Assembly (NCBI RefSeq): GCF_041360795.1
Contig: NZ_JBFUPW010000001.1
Span: 1,116,001-1,180,000, forward strand
Source: Arthrobacter_E sp041360795
Lineage (GTDB): Bacteria > Actinomycetota > Actinomycetes > Actinomycetales > Micrococcaceae
Direction: 5' to 3'
Length of the DNA: 64,000 nt
Part shown: in pieces, positions 21,073-29,246 of the stretch
Layout: the number at the start of each line of letters is the position of its first letter
How positions within the stretch are numbered: position 1 is the first letter of the stretch
The notes under the pieces: generated by a model
Seen by the model: only the letters and a program-made list of their open reading frames with translations
What the model was told of the DNA's origin: nothing
Databases searched by the model: none
Translations under genes and position numbers: made by a program

Positions 21073-22392
21073 ATGGAAGCAGCAGCCCCGTCCTCCGGCC
21101 TGAGCGTGCCCGAACCCGCCGCCGCGGGCCTGTCCGCCAAGAAGGTGCGGCTGTGCCTGGCCTTCCTGTCCGCGCTGGGCCACGGTTTCCTGGAGTCCGG
21201 CCAGACCACGCGCCAGACTGAGGAGGCCCTCGGGAGGTACGGGCGCGAGCTCGGCCTGGACGGCCTCGTGCTCAATTCGTTCGGCCGGATGCTGCTGCTG
21301 GAAGCCGTCACGCGCGACGGCGGCACGGTCTCCCTCTCCGGCGCGGCCCGGTCGCTCGACGCCATCGACTGCACCAGAGCGCGCGCACTCGACAGACTCG
21401 CTGAGCGCACCGTTGAGGACGCCCGGAGCTGGGCCGATTCCGCCGCGGCCCACGACGGCCTCACGGCGGCGCGGCAGGAGGTCGAACGGCTGCGGGACAC
21501 GGCCACTCCGTGGTGGGTGGTCACGCTCGGGCTGACACTCCTGGCGTTCTTCATCAGCATGCAACTGGGCGTGAGCTGGCAGGCCTGGGTCGCAGCGGCC
21601 CTGGTGCAGGCCGTGACCTCCCTGGCGGGAGTGGCGATCGGCGGGCTGCGACTGCCCCGGCTGTTCGCCATCGCCGTGCAGAGCTGCGCCGCGGGCGCTT
21701 TCGCCACCGCCCTCGTCCAGCTCGGATTCGTGGATCCGGTGGGCGCGGCCGCGGCGATCGCGGTGAACTGGCTCCTGCTGATCCCTTTGCCGCAGGTCAT
21801 CGGGGCGGTCACCGACGCCATCGAGGCCGACCATCTATCCGCCATGACCCGCGTGGCGAGCGTCGCCATCGCGGCCGGAGGCATCGCGATCGGCGGAGGG
21901 TTCACCTTCGCGCTCGGCGAAGTCCTCGGCATGGCCCATCCACGGCTCGACGCTCTGCCCACGCTGCCCTGGTATCTGGTGCTGGTGTTCTCCGCCCTGG
22001 GCGCCGTGGCGAATGCGTTCGCCAACGGCGGGAGGCTGGCGCTGGTGGCGCCGGCAGCCTTCCTGGGCGTGGTCACGGGCGCCGTCAACCAAGTGCTGCT
22101 CCTGATCGCCGGTCTGTCCGCGGTCTGGGCGAGTTCACTCTCGGCCGTCGTCCTCGGTCTCCTCAGCGCAGCCCTGGTGAAGCGCACCGGCTACCCGTAT
22201 CAGGTGCTCGCGCTCATGGGCATCACGGGCGCCCTGCTCCCCGGGATCCCGGTGTTCTTCGGCATCCTCCAGGCGATGGGCGGGGGCAATGCGGCGGAGC
22301 ATTTCGGCACGGCCGCGGCCATCAGCCTGGGCATCGGCACGGGTGTCGCGCTCGGTGTGCACCTGGCGCGCCTCGGAAGGCGCGTGCGGTGA
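21073..22392 (+). CDS. thrE: ThrE-type threonine/serine exporter
   Basis: 439 residues joining the two ThrE halves: an N-terminal cytoplasmic domain with ALGHGFLESGQTTRQTEEAL followed by about five membrane spans, and a C-terminal half with five more spans ending in AAISLGIGTGVALGVHLARL. In Corynebacterium glutamicum, ThrE exports L-threonine and L-serine driven by the proton gradient. Split two-gene versions exist elsewhere; here both are fused, as in corynebacteria and arthrobacters. Monocistronic by context. Confidence 0.9.
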   Translation: MEAAAPSSGLSVPEPAAAGLSAKKVRLCLAFLSALGHGFLESGQTTRQTEEALGRYGRELGLDGLVLNSFGRMLLLEAVTRDGGTVSLSGAARSLDAIDCTRARALDRLAERTVEDARSWADSAAAHDGLTAARQEVERLRDTATPWWVVTLGLTLLAFFISMQLGVSWQAWVAAALVQAVTSLAGVAIGGLRLPRLFAIAVQSCAAGAFATALVQLGFVDPVGAAAAIAVNWLLLIPLPQVIGAVTDAIEADHLSAMTRVASVAIAAGGIAIGGGFTFALGEVLGMAHPRLDALPTLPWYLVLVFSALGAVANAFANGGRLALVAPAAFLGVVTGAVNQVLLLIAGLSAVWASSLSAVVLGLLSAALVKRTGYPYQVLALMGITGALLPGIPVFFGILQAMGGGNAAEHFGTAAAISLGIGTGVALGVHLARLGRRVR

Positions 22393-22427
22393 TCCGTCCC
22401 GCCAGTGCGGGGGCGTACGATGACCGC

Positions 22428-23249
22428 ATGTCTGATGTCGCATTGATCACCGGAACCTCCTCCGGCATGGGCCTGCACGCCGCCGTCGACCTGGCGCGCC
22501 GGGGCCTCACCGTGGTCGCCACGCTGCGTGACACCTCCCGGGCCGCCGCCCTCCACACCGCTGCCCGCGACGCCGGCGTGGAGCTGGACGTGCGGGAGCT
22601 CGACGTCGTGGATCACGGCGCCGCCGAACGCGTGGTGCGCGGCGTGCTCGCCGACCACGGCCGCATCGACGTGCTGATCAACAACGCCGGCCGCGGCAGC
22701 GTGGCGACGGCCGAACAGCTGTCCATGGAGCAGATCCAGGCCCAGTTGGACGTCAATTATCTGGCGCCCGTGAACCTCACCAAGCTGGTTCTGCCCGGCA
22801 TGCGGGAACAGGGACGCGGCCGGATCCTTACCGTCACGAGCGTGGGCGGAGCCGTGGGCCAGCCGTTCGCCGACGCCTATTGCGGGGCGAAGTTCGCCGT
22901 GGAGGGTTTCATGCAGTCGCTCGCGGTGGTCGCCGAACGGTTCGGCGTGCAGGTGGGCGTGATCGAACCTGCCGCGGTGGCCAGTGAGTTCGTGGCGAAC
23001 GTCTCGCGCCCCATGGATGCCGGCGCCTACGGGCCCTTGCTCGACGCCTACATCAGCCGCAGCACCGGAGCGTTCTCCCGGGCCCAGTCTGCCGAGAGTG
23101 CGGGTGCCGTGATCGCGGAGATCGCGACCGCGCCGGAGTTCCATTTCCGGAATCAGACCTCCGACGCCGCACGGAACTTCGTGGGCGTTTCGCTGGCCGA
23201 CGGCGACGGCGAACGGGTGCTCGGCTTCACCCGCCCCTGGATCGCCTGA
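22428..23249 (+). CDS. Short-chain dehydrogenase/reductase
   Basis: 273 residues. Classical SDR motifs: cofactor loop TGTSSGMG (residues 9-16), NNAGRGS, and the active site Tyr151-Cys-Gly-Ala-Lys155 with the preceding Ser in VTSVGG. An Arg in VVATLRDTSR after strand 2 favours NADP(H). The longer C-terminus with FHFRNQTSDAARNF is that of the 270-residue class acting on hydrophobic or carbonyl substrates. Start ATG 22428; 35 nt after thrE. Substrate unknown. Confidence 0.88.
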   Translation: MSDVALITGTSSGMGLHAAVDLARRGLTVVATLRDTSRAAALHTAARDAGVELDVRELDVVDHGAAERVVRGVLADHGRIDVLINNAGRGSVATAEQLSMEQIQAQLDVNYLAPVNLTKLVLPGMREQGRGRILTVTSVGGAVGQPFADAYCGAKFAVEGFMQSLAVVAERFGVQVGVIEPAAVASEFVANVSRPMDAGAYGPLLDAYISRSTGAFSRAQSAESAGAVIAEIATAPEFHFRNQTSDAARNFVGVSLADGDGERVLGFTRPWIA

Positions 23250-23294
23250 GAACGCTCCGGCGCCGACGGCCGAGGCAGAGCGAGGACGTCCCGC

Positions 23295-23633
23295 TCAGCT
23301 CATCGGGTCGTACATGAACTCCCGCAGTTCCTGCGGACAACGGCACGAGGCGGCGATCTTCGCAGCCCAGGCCTCGGCGGACGCGCGGTCCGGCAGCTCG
23401 AGGATCGTGAAGCCACCGCGGATGTCGAGGCCCGGATACGGGCCCGGGCTGATCGTGCCGTCCGCCCCGACGCGGACCGGCTCGACCTCCTCGTTGATGC
23501 CACCGCCGAAGACGTACACGCCCGCGGCCTGGGCTTCCGCGATGACGGCATGGGACTCCGCGACGACGGTCGGGAAGTCCTCCTCCGAGACCACCATCGC
23601 GTCGCTCGGGAAGGAAATCAGGTACTTGGTCAT
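23295..23633 (-). CDS. YCII-related (DGPF) domain protein
   Basis: 112 residues with the dimeric alpha/beta YCII pattern: KYLISFPSDAM, a HAVIAEAQAAGVYVFGGGI middle and FTILELPDRASAEAWAAKIA near the end. In many actinobacteria such proteins are encoded beside ECF sigma factors; none is seen here. No reaction is established for this subgroup. Convergent with the SDR gene. Confidence 0.8.
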   Translation of the reverse strand: MTKYLISFPSDAMVVSEEDFPTVVAESHAVIAEAQAAGVYVFGGGINEEVEPVRVGADGTISPGPYPGLDIRGGFTILELPDRASAEAWAAKIAASCRCPQELREFMYDPMS

Positions 23634-23719
23634 ACGCCGATCCTGGCCCGGAGGGTCCCCGTGCGCAAGGGGTGGGTTCGCCGTCGGACCCTCCTAGAAG
23701 TCGCGTGACGGAGTGCCGG

Positions 23720-25126
23720 TCACGTTTCTTCAGTCTTTCCAGCAGCGAATGATTCTGCCGCGACTCGCCCATGGACCAGCCCGGTGGGGATGCCGAGAAA
23801 TGCCGGTTCAGGGGTGCGGCAGCAGGACTCGGTCTCGGTTTCCGTGTCCTGGCCTGGAGGGGCGTCGCAGCTGGTCCCAGCTTCGGCAGAGCAGACCCCG
23901 GTTTCGGGCAGGACAAGGTGTACCGCGTCCGCGGCCGTGGTGTCACCGACCAGGGCCGCGGTGATGGAACGGACTTGTTCGTAACCGGTGGCGAGGAGGA
24001 AGGTCGGGGCGCGGCCGTAGGACTTGGAACCGACGATGTAGAAGCCCTGTTCGGGGTGGGCCAGGTGCCGGGCGCCGTGGGGTGGGACGGTGCCGCAGGA
24101 GTGGAATTCCGGATCGATCAGCGGCCCGAGCCGGGTGGGGGCTTCGACGATGGGGTCCAAGTCCAGGCGGAGCTCGCGCAGGATGTCCAGTTCGGGGCGG
24201 AACCCGGTGGCCGGGACCACGACATCGGCTTCCAAGGTGCGCCCATCCACGGCGGTGAGAACCAGGTGATCGTCGGCGGCATCGATGCGTTGCGTGTGGA
24301 ATCCGGTGGTCAGCTGGATCGTGCCGGCCTCGACGAGGCGGCGCAGGCGGGTGCCGAGCTGTCCACGGGCTGGGAGCCCGTCGGCGTCCCCGCCACCGTA
24401 GACGCGAGCGGCAGTGTCAGCCCGGATCACCCAGAGGATCCGGGTTTCGGGCTCATCCCGGGCCAGGGTGGCGAGGTTGATCAGAGTGTTCGCTGCGGAG
24501 TGTCCGGAGCCGATGATCAGGACGCGTTGCCCGGCGAACCGGTCTCGTTCGGCGCCCAGCACGTGGGGAAGAGGCGTGGTGATCCGGTCCGCGGCGGTGT
24601 CTTCGCCGATCGCGGGCAGCCCGCCGGTCCCGACAGGGTTGGGGGTGTTCCAGGTGCCGGAGGCATCAATGACCGCGGCTGCGAGGTGGTCGGTGACGGT
24701 GCCGTCGGCGTGCTGGACGCGGATCCGGAACGGGGCTTGCTCCCGGCCGCGGCTATGGGTTTTATCCAGCCCGGCGCGGGTCACGGCGATCACGCGGGCT
24801 CCGGTGTGGAGGCGCTTCGCGATCACAGGGTGTGCGGCCAGGGGCGCCAGGTACTCGTCGATGAGTTCCGCCCCGTAGGGCAAGGCCGTGAGCCGGGGGG
24901 ATTTCCAGCCGGTGGGTTCCAGGAGCCGGACGGCTGCGGCGTCGAGGTTGAACCGCCAGGGGGAGAACAGGCGGATGTGCCGCCACTGGTTGATCCCGGC
25001 GGCCGGGGTGGGCCCGGATTCGAAGATCACCGGGTCCAGGCCCTGCTCGAGCAGGTGTGCGGCGGTGGCCAGGCCGATCGGGCCGGCTCCGATCACGGCT
25101 ACGGGAAGCTGCGAAGTGCTGTCCAT
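23720..25126 (-). CDS. ArsO-like flavin-dependent monooxygenase of the ars operon
   Basis: 468 residues from ATG 25126, with GAGGAG 7-8 nt upstream. FAD loop VIGAGPIGLATAAHLLEQG near the N-terminus, NADP-binding VLIIGSGHSAANT in the middle and ATGFRPELD near the end, the layout of flavin monooxygenase/thioredoxin-reductase-like proteins annotated ArsO in arsenic operons. The C-terminal tail is cysteine-rich (VCSAEAGTSC then ESCC), possibly an arsenic-binding extension. It follows arsC on the same strand after 66 nt. Its oxidation target is not known with certainty. Confidence 0.8.
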   Translation of the reverse strand: MDSTSQLPVAVIGAGPIGLATAAHLLEQGLDPVIFESGPTPAAGINQWRHIRLFSPWRFNLDAAAVRLLEPTGWKSPRLTALPYGAELIDEYLAPLAAHPVIAKRLHTGARVIAVTRAGLDKTHSRGREQAPFRIRVQHADGTVTDHLAAAVIDASGTWNTPNPVGTGGLPAIGEDTAADRITTPLPHVLGAERDRFAGQRVLIIGSGHSAANTLINLATLARDEPETRILWVIRADTAARVYGGGDADGLPARGQLGTRLRRLVEAGTIQLTTGFHTQRIDAADDHLVLTAVDGRTLEADVVVPATGFRPELDILRELRLDLDPIVEAPTRLGPLIDPEFHSCGTVPPHGARHLAHPEQGFYIVGSKSYGRAPTFLLATGYEQVRSITAALVGDTTAADAVHLVLPETGVCSAEAGTSCDAPPGQDTETETESCCRTPEPAFLGIPTGLVHGRVAAESFAAGKTEET

Positions 25127-25192
25127 GTGGATTCTCCTCAAGGGTTCGCGACGCCCCTTGACGGCGCCTGGATACTCTCGTGCGGTGGGCTG

Positions 25193-25603
25193 CTACTTCG
25201 TGAGGGCAGCGATCAGGTCCTGGACCCGGGCCTTGATCTCGTCCCGGATCGGACGAACAGCCTCCAGGCCCTGCCCGGCCGGGTCTTCCAGAACCCAGTC
25301 CTCGTACCGTTTGCCGGGGAAGAACGGGCAGGTGTCCCCGCAGCCCATGGTGATGACCACATCGGATTCCTGCACGGCCTCAGTCGTGAGGACCTTGGGG
25401 ATCTCGGCGGACAGGTCGATCCCGACCTCGGCCATTGCGGCCACCGCGGCGGGATTGACCTGCTCGGCCGGTTGCGAGCCCGCGGAACGGACCTCGATCG
25501 ACCCACCGGAGAGGCTGGTGAGGTACGCCGCGGCCATCTGGGACCGGCCGGCGTTGTGGACGCAGACGAACAACACGGAGGGTTTCTTGGTTTCAGTGCT
25601 CAT
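25193..25603 (-). CDS. arsC: Arsenate reductase ArsC (low-molecular-weight phosphatase fold)
   Basis: 136 residues. P-loop CVHNAGRSQMAAAYL with nucleophile Cys14 and Arg20, followed by TMGCGDTCPFFPGKRYEDW, the signature of actinobacterial ArsC enzymes, which reduce arsenate to arsenite with mycothiol/mycoredoxin or thioredoxin. The ATG (25601-25603) overlaps the acr3 stop by 4 nt, so arsenite made here is passed to the coupled exporter. The start is supported by the overlap and by MSTETKKPSVLFVCVHN. Confidence 0.94.
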   Translation of the reverse strand: MSTETKKPSVLFVCVHNAGRSQMAAAYLTSLSGGSIEVRSAGSQPAEQVNPAAVAAMAEVGIDLSAEIPKVLTTEAVQESDVVITMGCGDTCPFFPGKRYEDWVLEDPAGQGLEAVRPIRDEIKARVQDLIAALTK

Positions 25604-26727
25604 GAGATCTCCTGGAGGGCGGACTGGTTGGGGATGGTGAAGTAGCGGGTTCTGGCCCAGAGGGCCGCGTAGACCAGGCCGAGCAGTGCCGGCACTTCGA
25701 TCAGCGGGCCGACGACCCCGGCCAGGGCCTGCCCCGAGGTGACTCCGAAGGTGCCGATGGCCACGGCGATCGCCAACTCGAAATTGTTCCCTGCCGCGGT
25801 GAACGCCAGAGTGGTGGTGCGGGCGTATCCCAGACCCAGCACCTTGCCCGCGACCATTCCAACGGCGAAGACCACGGCGAAATACACGAGCAGCGGGACC
25901 GCGATCCGGGCCACGTCCAGGGGACGAGCCAGGATCGTGCCGCCCTGCAAGGCGAAGAGCACGGTGATGGTGAACAACAGCCCGTACAGCGCCCATGGGC
26001 CCAGACGGGGCAGGAACCTATCCTCATACCAGGCGCGGCCCTTGAGCCGCTCGCCCACGGTCCGGGTCAGGTAACCTGCGACCAGGGGAATACCGAGGAA
26101 CACCAGCACCGAGGCCGTGATCGTCTGGAAGGAGAACTCCGCACTGGTGGTGGGCAAACCGAGCCAGGCGGGCAGCAGCTGCAAGTAGAACCAGCCCAGC
26201 GCCCCGAATGCGAGGACCTGGAACACCGAGTTCAGCAAGACCAGCACTGCGGCGGATTCCCGGTCACCACAGGCCAGATCGTTCCAGATCAGCACCATCG
26301 CAATACACCGGGCCAGACCCACGATCACCAGCCCGGTCCGGTACTCCGGCAGATCCGGCAAGAACACCCACGCCAGCACGAACATGAACGCCGGCGCCAG
26401 AACCCAGTTCAACACCAGCGAAGCGATCATCAGCTTCCGATCCGCCAGCACCCGATGAGCCCTGTCATACCGGACCTTGGCCAGAACTGGATACATCATC
26501 ACCAGCAACCCGACCGCGATCGGCAAGGACACCTGCCCCACCTTCACCGCCTCCAGCACCGATCCCAGCCCGGGCATCAACGCCCCCAATGCCAGGCCCG
26601 CAGCCATCGCCACCAGGATCCACACCGGCAAGAACCGATCCATCCGCGACAAACGCCCACCGGCTTCCGGGGACGCATCCCTCGCGGCGTCCATGACCTG
26701 AGAACCCACCACACCCACACTCTTCAT
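25600..26727 (-). CDS. acr3: Arsenite efflux permease Acr3
   Basis: 375 residues with ten hydrophobic segments. Conserved pieces are VLNWVLAPAFMF, VIVGLARCIAMVLIWNDLACGD (with the arsenite-thiolate cysteine in GLARCIAMV) and FTAAGNNFELAIAVAIGTFG. Acr3 extrudes arsenite by proton antiport. ATG at 26727 gives a short N-terminal tail before the first span; a ribosome site is not obvious, and in-frame Met12 or Met29 are alternatives. First gene of acr3-arsC-ArsO-like, divergent from arsR. Confidence 0.94.
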   Translation of the reverse strand: MKSVGVVGSQVMDAARDASPEAGGRLSRMDRFLPVWILVAMAAGLALGALMPGLGSVLEAVKVGQVSLPIAVGLLVMMYPVLAKVRYDRAHRVLADRKLMIASLVLNWVLAPAFMFVLAWVFLPDLPEYRTGLVIVGLARCIAMVLIWNDLACGDRESAAVLVLLNSVFQVLAFGALGWFYLQLLPAWLGLPTTSAEFSFQTITASVLVFLGIPLVAGYLTRTVGERLKGRAWYEDRFLPRLGPWALYGLLFTITVLFALQGGTILARPLDVARIAVPLLVYFAVVFAVGMVAGKVLGLGYARTTTLAFTAAGNNFELAIAVAIGTFGVTSGQALAGVVGPLIEVPALLGLVYAALWARTRYFTIPNQSALQEIS

Positions 26728-26779
26728 TGATGAACATCGATCTACCTGAGTATCAAACCATAGATCGATGAATGTCAAT
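26726..26779. promoter_or_regulatory. Divergent ars promoters with two ArsR boxes
   Basis: Two mirror-image boxes, ATTGATGAACATCGAT (26726-26741) and ATCGATGAATGTCAAT (26764-26779), each an imperfect palindrome. Inside them CATCGATCTA (26735-26744) and TAGATCGATG (26761-26770) form a perfect 10-bp inverted repeat. Rightward promoter TTGATG-17-TATCAA (26728-26756) and leftward TTGACA-18-GATACT (26778-26749) overlap; each -35 lies in one box, so one repressor can shut both directions. Confidence 0.8.
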
Positions 26780-26799
26780 GTATGTGGGAGGATGGGTTC

Positions 26800-27153
26800 A
26801 TGAACGCCTCGCGCACTCTGGAGCTCACCCCCGCGGGAACGGCCTGCTGCGAGCCCTCCGCTTCGCCGGCCCTCGCCGCCGAGGACGCCGCGGACCGGGC
26901 CGTGGTGTTCAAGGCCCTGGCCGATCCGAACCGCCTGCGGCTGCTCTCGATCGTGAAGAACGCTCCGGGTGGGGAAGCCTGCGTGTGTGATCTGACCGAG
27001 CCGTTGAATCTGGGTCAGCCGACCGTCTCGCACCACTTGAAGATCATGGTCGACGCCGGACTGCTGCACCGCGAAAAGCGCGGCACCTGGGCCTACTACT
27101 CCCTCATCGAGGGCGCCCTGGACCGGGTCACCGGGCTCGTGGAGAGCCTGTGA
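26800..27153 (+). CDS. arsR: Arsenite-responsive repressor ArsR
   Basis: 117 residues from ATG 26800, with GGGAGGA 7 nt upstream. Winged helix with ALADPNRLRLLSIV and recognition helix LGQPTVSHHLKIM. Arsenic-binding cysteines appear in two places: Cys16-Cys17 near the N-terminus (TACCEP) and Cys61/Cys63 (EACVCDL). The N-terminal pair plus one cysteine near the dimer region is the CgArsR arrangement of Corynebacterium glutamicum, distinct from the plasmid R773 type. Represses both its own operon and acr3 from the shared boxes. Confidence 0.93.
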   Translation: MNASRTLELTPAGTACCEPSASPALAAEDAADRAVVFKALADPNRLRLLSIVKNAPGGEACVCDLTEPLNLGQPTVSHHLKIMVDAGLLHREKRGTWAYYSLIEGALDRVTGLVESL

Positions 27154-27653
27154 CCACCCGACCAGCGGCGCATGTCCGGCCAATGGAATCCGATGACTGG
27201 CTCGCCGTTGAAGAGATCTACGCCCAAGGGATCGCGACTGGCCTGGCGACCTTCGAAACCACCACCCCCACCTGGGAGGCCTTCACCGCCTCACGGCTGC
27301 CGGCCCACCGCCTCGTCGCCGACGTCGACGGGGAGGTGCTGGGCTGGGCAGCTGTCTCGGCTGTCTCCGCCCGCCCGGTGTATGCCGGAGTCGTTGAGCA
27401 CTCCATCTACATCCACCACGCAGCACGCGGCCAAGGACTCGGCAAAACCCTCCTGACCGCGCTCATCGGTTCCACCGAGGCCGCCGGGATCTGGACCATC
27501 CAATCCAGCATCTTCCCGCAGAACCAGGCCAGCCTGCGCCTGCACGAAAACGCCGGATTCCGCCTCGTCGGCCGCCGCGAACGCATCGCTCAACGCGCTG
27601 ATGGCGCCTGGCAAGACACGTTCCTCATCGAACGCAGATCTAAGACTTCCTGA
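27150..27653 (+). CDS. arsN1: GNAT N-acetyltransferase of the ArsN1/phosphinothricin type
   Basis: 167 residues, GNAT fold. VRPMESDDWLAVEEIYAQGIATGLATFET at the start, EHSIYIHHAARGQGLGKTLL as the acetyl-CoA loop, and ENAGFRLVGRRERIAQRADGAWQDTFLIERR at the end are the pattern of phosphinothricin acetyltransferases. Proteins of this type in ars operons (ArsN1) acetylate arsinothricin, an arsenic analogue of phosphinothricin. GTG 27150 overlaps the arsR stop by 4 nt, tying it to arsenic control. Function is well supported by family plus position. Confidence 0.83.
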   Translation: MTTRPAAHVRPMESDDWLAVEEIYAQGIATGLATFETTTPTWEAFTASRLPAHRLVADVDGEVLGWAAVSAVSARPVYAGVVEHSIYIHHAARGQGLGKTLLTALIGSTEAAGIWTIQSSIFPQNQASLRLHENAGFRLVGRRERIAQRADGAWQDTFLIERRSKTS

Positions 27654-27723
27654 TCGACGCGAGAGGTCAATGACCACGCCACGGGATCCCCGAACTCGAC
27701 GCCTTGGCAGGACCGGAGCACTT

Positions 27724-27741
27724 CTTAAGAGTTTCTGAGGA
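27724..27741. promoter_or_regulatory. Direct repeat, possible response-regulator site upstream of PAP2 gene
   Basis: CTTAAGA (27724-27730) and CTGAGGA (27735-27741) match 5 of 7 positions with an 11-bp period, the spacing used by OmpR-type regulators, 47 bp before the PAP2 start. An OmpR-type regulator is encoded directly downstream. Confidence 0.4.
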
Positions 27742-27787
27742 CCGTCCTGACACGATCGGAGCCACGCACGGTTCGAAAGGAACATCC

Positions 27788-28531
27788 ATGGCTTCGCAGT
27801 CCACGCCCGCCCTTCCCGCCCGGCCCCGGCCTCCCCGGGGTTTCCCCCGGCTGAGCGTGCCGCGGCACTGGCTGCCGGCGTCGTCGGTGCTCGCGCTTGC
27901 TGCCCTGACGCTGGGGCTCTGCATCCGCCTGATGCCCGGCCTGAGCGGGGCGGAACTCGGGGTGGACCAGGAACTCAGCCGGCATCACGAGGCCTTGCTG
28001 ACCGCCGTCGCGATGGGGCTGAACACCCTCTTCAGCCCCGCGGGCGGGGTGCTGATCATCGCGGTGGTCGCCGGACTGCTGCTGGTCCGACGGCAGGTCC
28101 TCCGGGCCGTGCTGTTCGCTTCGGCGGTGAGCTGGGGCTGGGGGATGTCGCAGGTGTTCAAACTGATCGTGGCGCGTCCGCGGCCGAACCCCGCTCTTCT
28201 CCTGGACCCCCTGGCTCCCGAGACCGGGTCCAACAGCTTCCCCAGCGGTCACACGTGCCTGGCCGTGGCGCTGGTCTTCGCCGTGTACTTCCTCCTCCGG
28301 GGGACCCGTTGGGCCCGGCTCGCGGTCTGGGCCGGTGCGGCGATGGCGCTCATGGTGGCCTGGTCACGCCTCTACATCGGGGTGCACTACCCGACCGACG
28401 TGCTCGCCTCCTTCCTCGTGACCGGTGCGGCGATGCTCGCTTTCACCTGGCTCTGGAACACCCTGATTCCGCGGATTCTGGCCCTTCCGCCGGTGGCCCA
28501 GCTGGTCCGTAAGATGGAAGGACACGGCTGA
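27788..28531 (+). CDS. PAP2-family membrane phosphatase
   Basis: 247 residues with about five to six membrane spans and the three phosphatase signatures: KLIVARPRP, PSGHTC and SRLYIGVHYPTD. Such enzymes dephosphorylate undecaprenyl pyrophosphate or phosphatidic acid on the outer face of the membrane. ATG 27788 follows GAAAGGAA. It precedes a two-component system on the same strand after 40 nt, a common association for envelope-lipid recycling genes, so it may be a target of that system (inference). Confidence 0.9.
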   Translation: MASQSTPALPARPRPPRGFPRLSVPRHWLPASSVLALAALTLGLCIRLMPGLSGAELGVDQELSRHHEALLTAVAMGLNTLFSPAGGVLIIAVVAGLLLVRRQVLRAVLFASAVSWGWGMSQVFKLIVARPRPNPALLLDPLAPETGSNSFPSGHTCLAVALVFAVYFLLRGTRWARLAVWAGAAMALMVAWSRLYIGVHYPTDVLASFLVTGAAMLAFTWLWNTLIPRILALPPVAQLVRKMEGHG

Positions 28532-28571
28532 GGAACACCGTCCGGGGTGCCAGGGGAGCGAGAATGATCCT

Positions 28572-29246
28572 GTGAATCCCGCGCCCCGGCCCTCCGTGCT
28601 CCTGGTGGAGGACGATCCTGTCCTGGGTCCTCTGACGGCCGAACTCCTCGCTCCCGAGTACCGGGTCCAGCTCGCCATCCAAGGCAGAGAGGGCCTGCAC
28701 CTCGCGCTCACCCAGAACTGGGACGTGCTCGTGGTCGACCGCGGGCTGCCGGGCCTGGACGGCATCGCCGTCGTCACGGCCCTGCGCGAGCGCGGCGTGG
28801 CGACGCCGATCCTCCTCCTGACCGCGCTCGGCGCGACCGAGGAGAAGGTCAGGGGGCTCGACGCCGGCGCGAACGACTACATGACCAAACCCTTCGACGC
28901 CGCGGAGCTGGCCGCCCGCCTCCGTGCGCTCACTCGCACGTATGAGGCGCCGCCGTCGTCGCTCCACTTCGGCGACTGGGAACTCGACGCCGCGGGGCGG
29001 CAGGCGCGCTCCATCCACGGGCTCAGTGCCTCGCTCACGGCCAAGGAGGGCGAGCTGCTCGCGCTCCTGGCGGCCGATCCGGAGAGGGTCTTCAGCCGAG
29101 AGGAGATCCTGGCCCGGGTCTTCCAGCCCACGGACACCCCGGGCCTCGTGGACACCCATGTGCACCACCTCCGCCGTAAGATCTCCCGCGCCGTGGTCCG
29201 CACGGTCCACGGTGTCGGCTATCAGATCGGTGACCCTCATGACTGA
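28572..29246 (+). CDS. OmpR/PhoB-family response regulator
   Basis: 224 residues. Receiver domain with acidic pocket VEDD, phosphoacceptor Asp56 (VVDRGLPGLDG), LLTALG and the Lys in TKPFDAAELAARL; then a winged-helix output domain ending with DTHVHHLRRKISRAVVRTVHGVGYQIG. GTG start at 28572. The final 8 nt overlap the histidine kinase gene. Stimulus is unknown; the neighbour encodes a PAP2 phosphatase, hinting at envelope control. Confidence 0.93.
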   Translation: MNPAPRPSVLLVEDDPVLGPLTAELLAPEYRVQLAIQGREGLHLALTQNWDVLVVDRGLPGLDGIAVVTALRERGVATPILLLTALGATEEKVRGLDAGANDYMTKPFDAAELAARLRALTRTYEAPPSSLHFGDWELDAAGRQARSIHGLSASLTAKEGELLALLAADPERVFSREEILARVFQPTDTPGLVDTHVHHLRRKISRAVVRTVHGVGYQIGDPHD

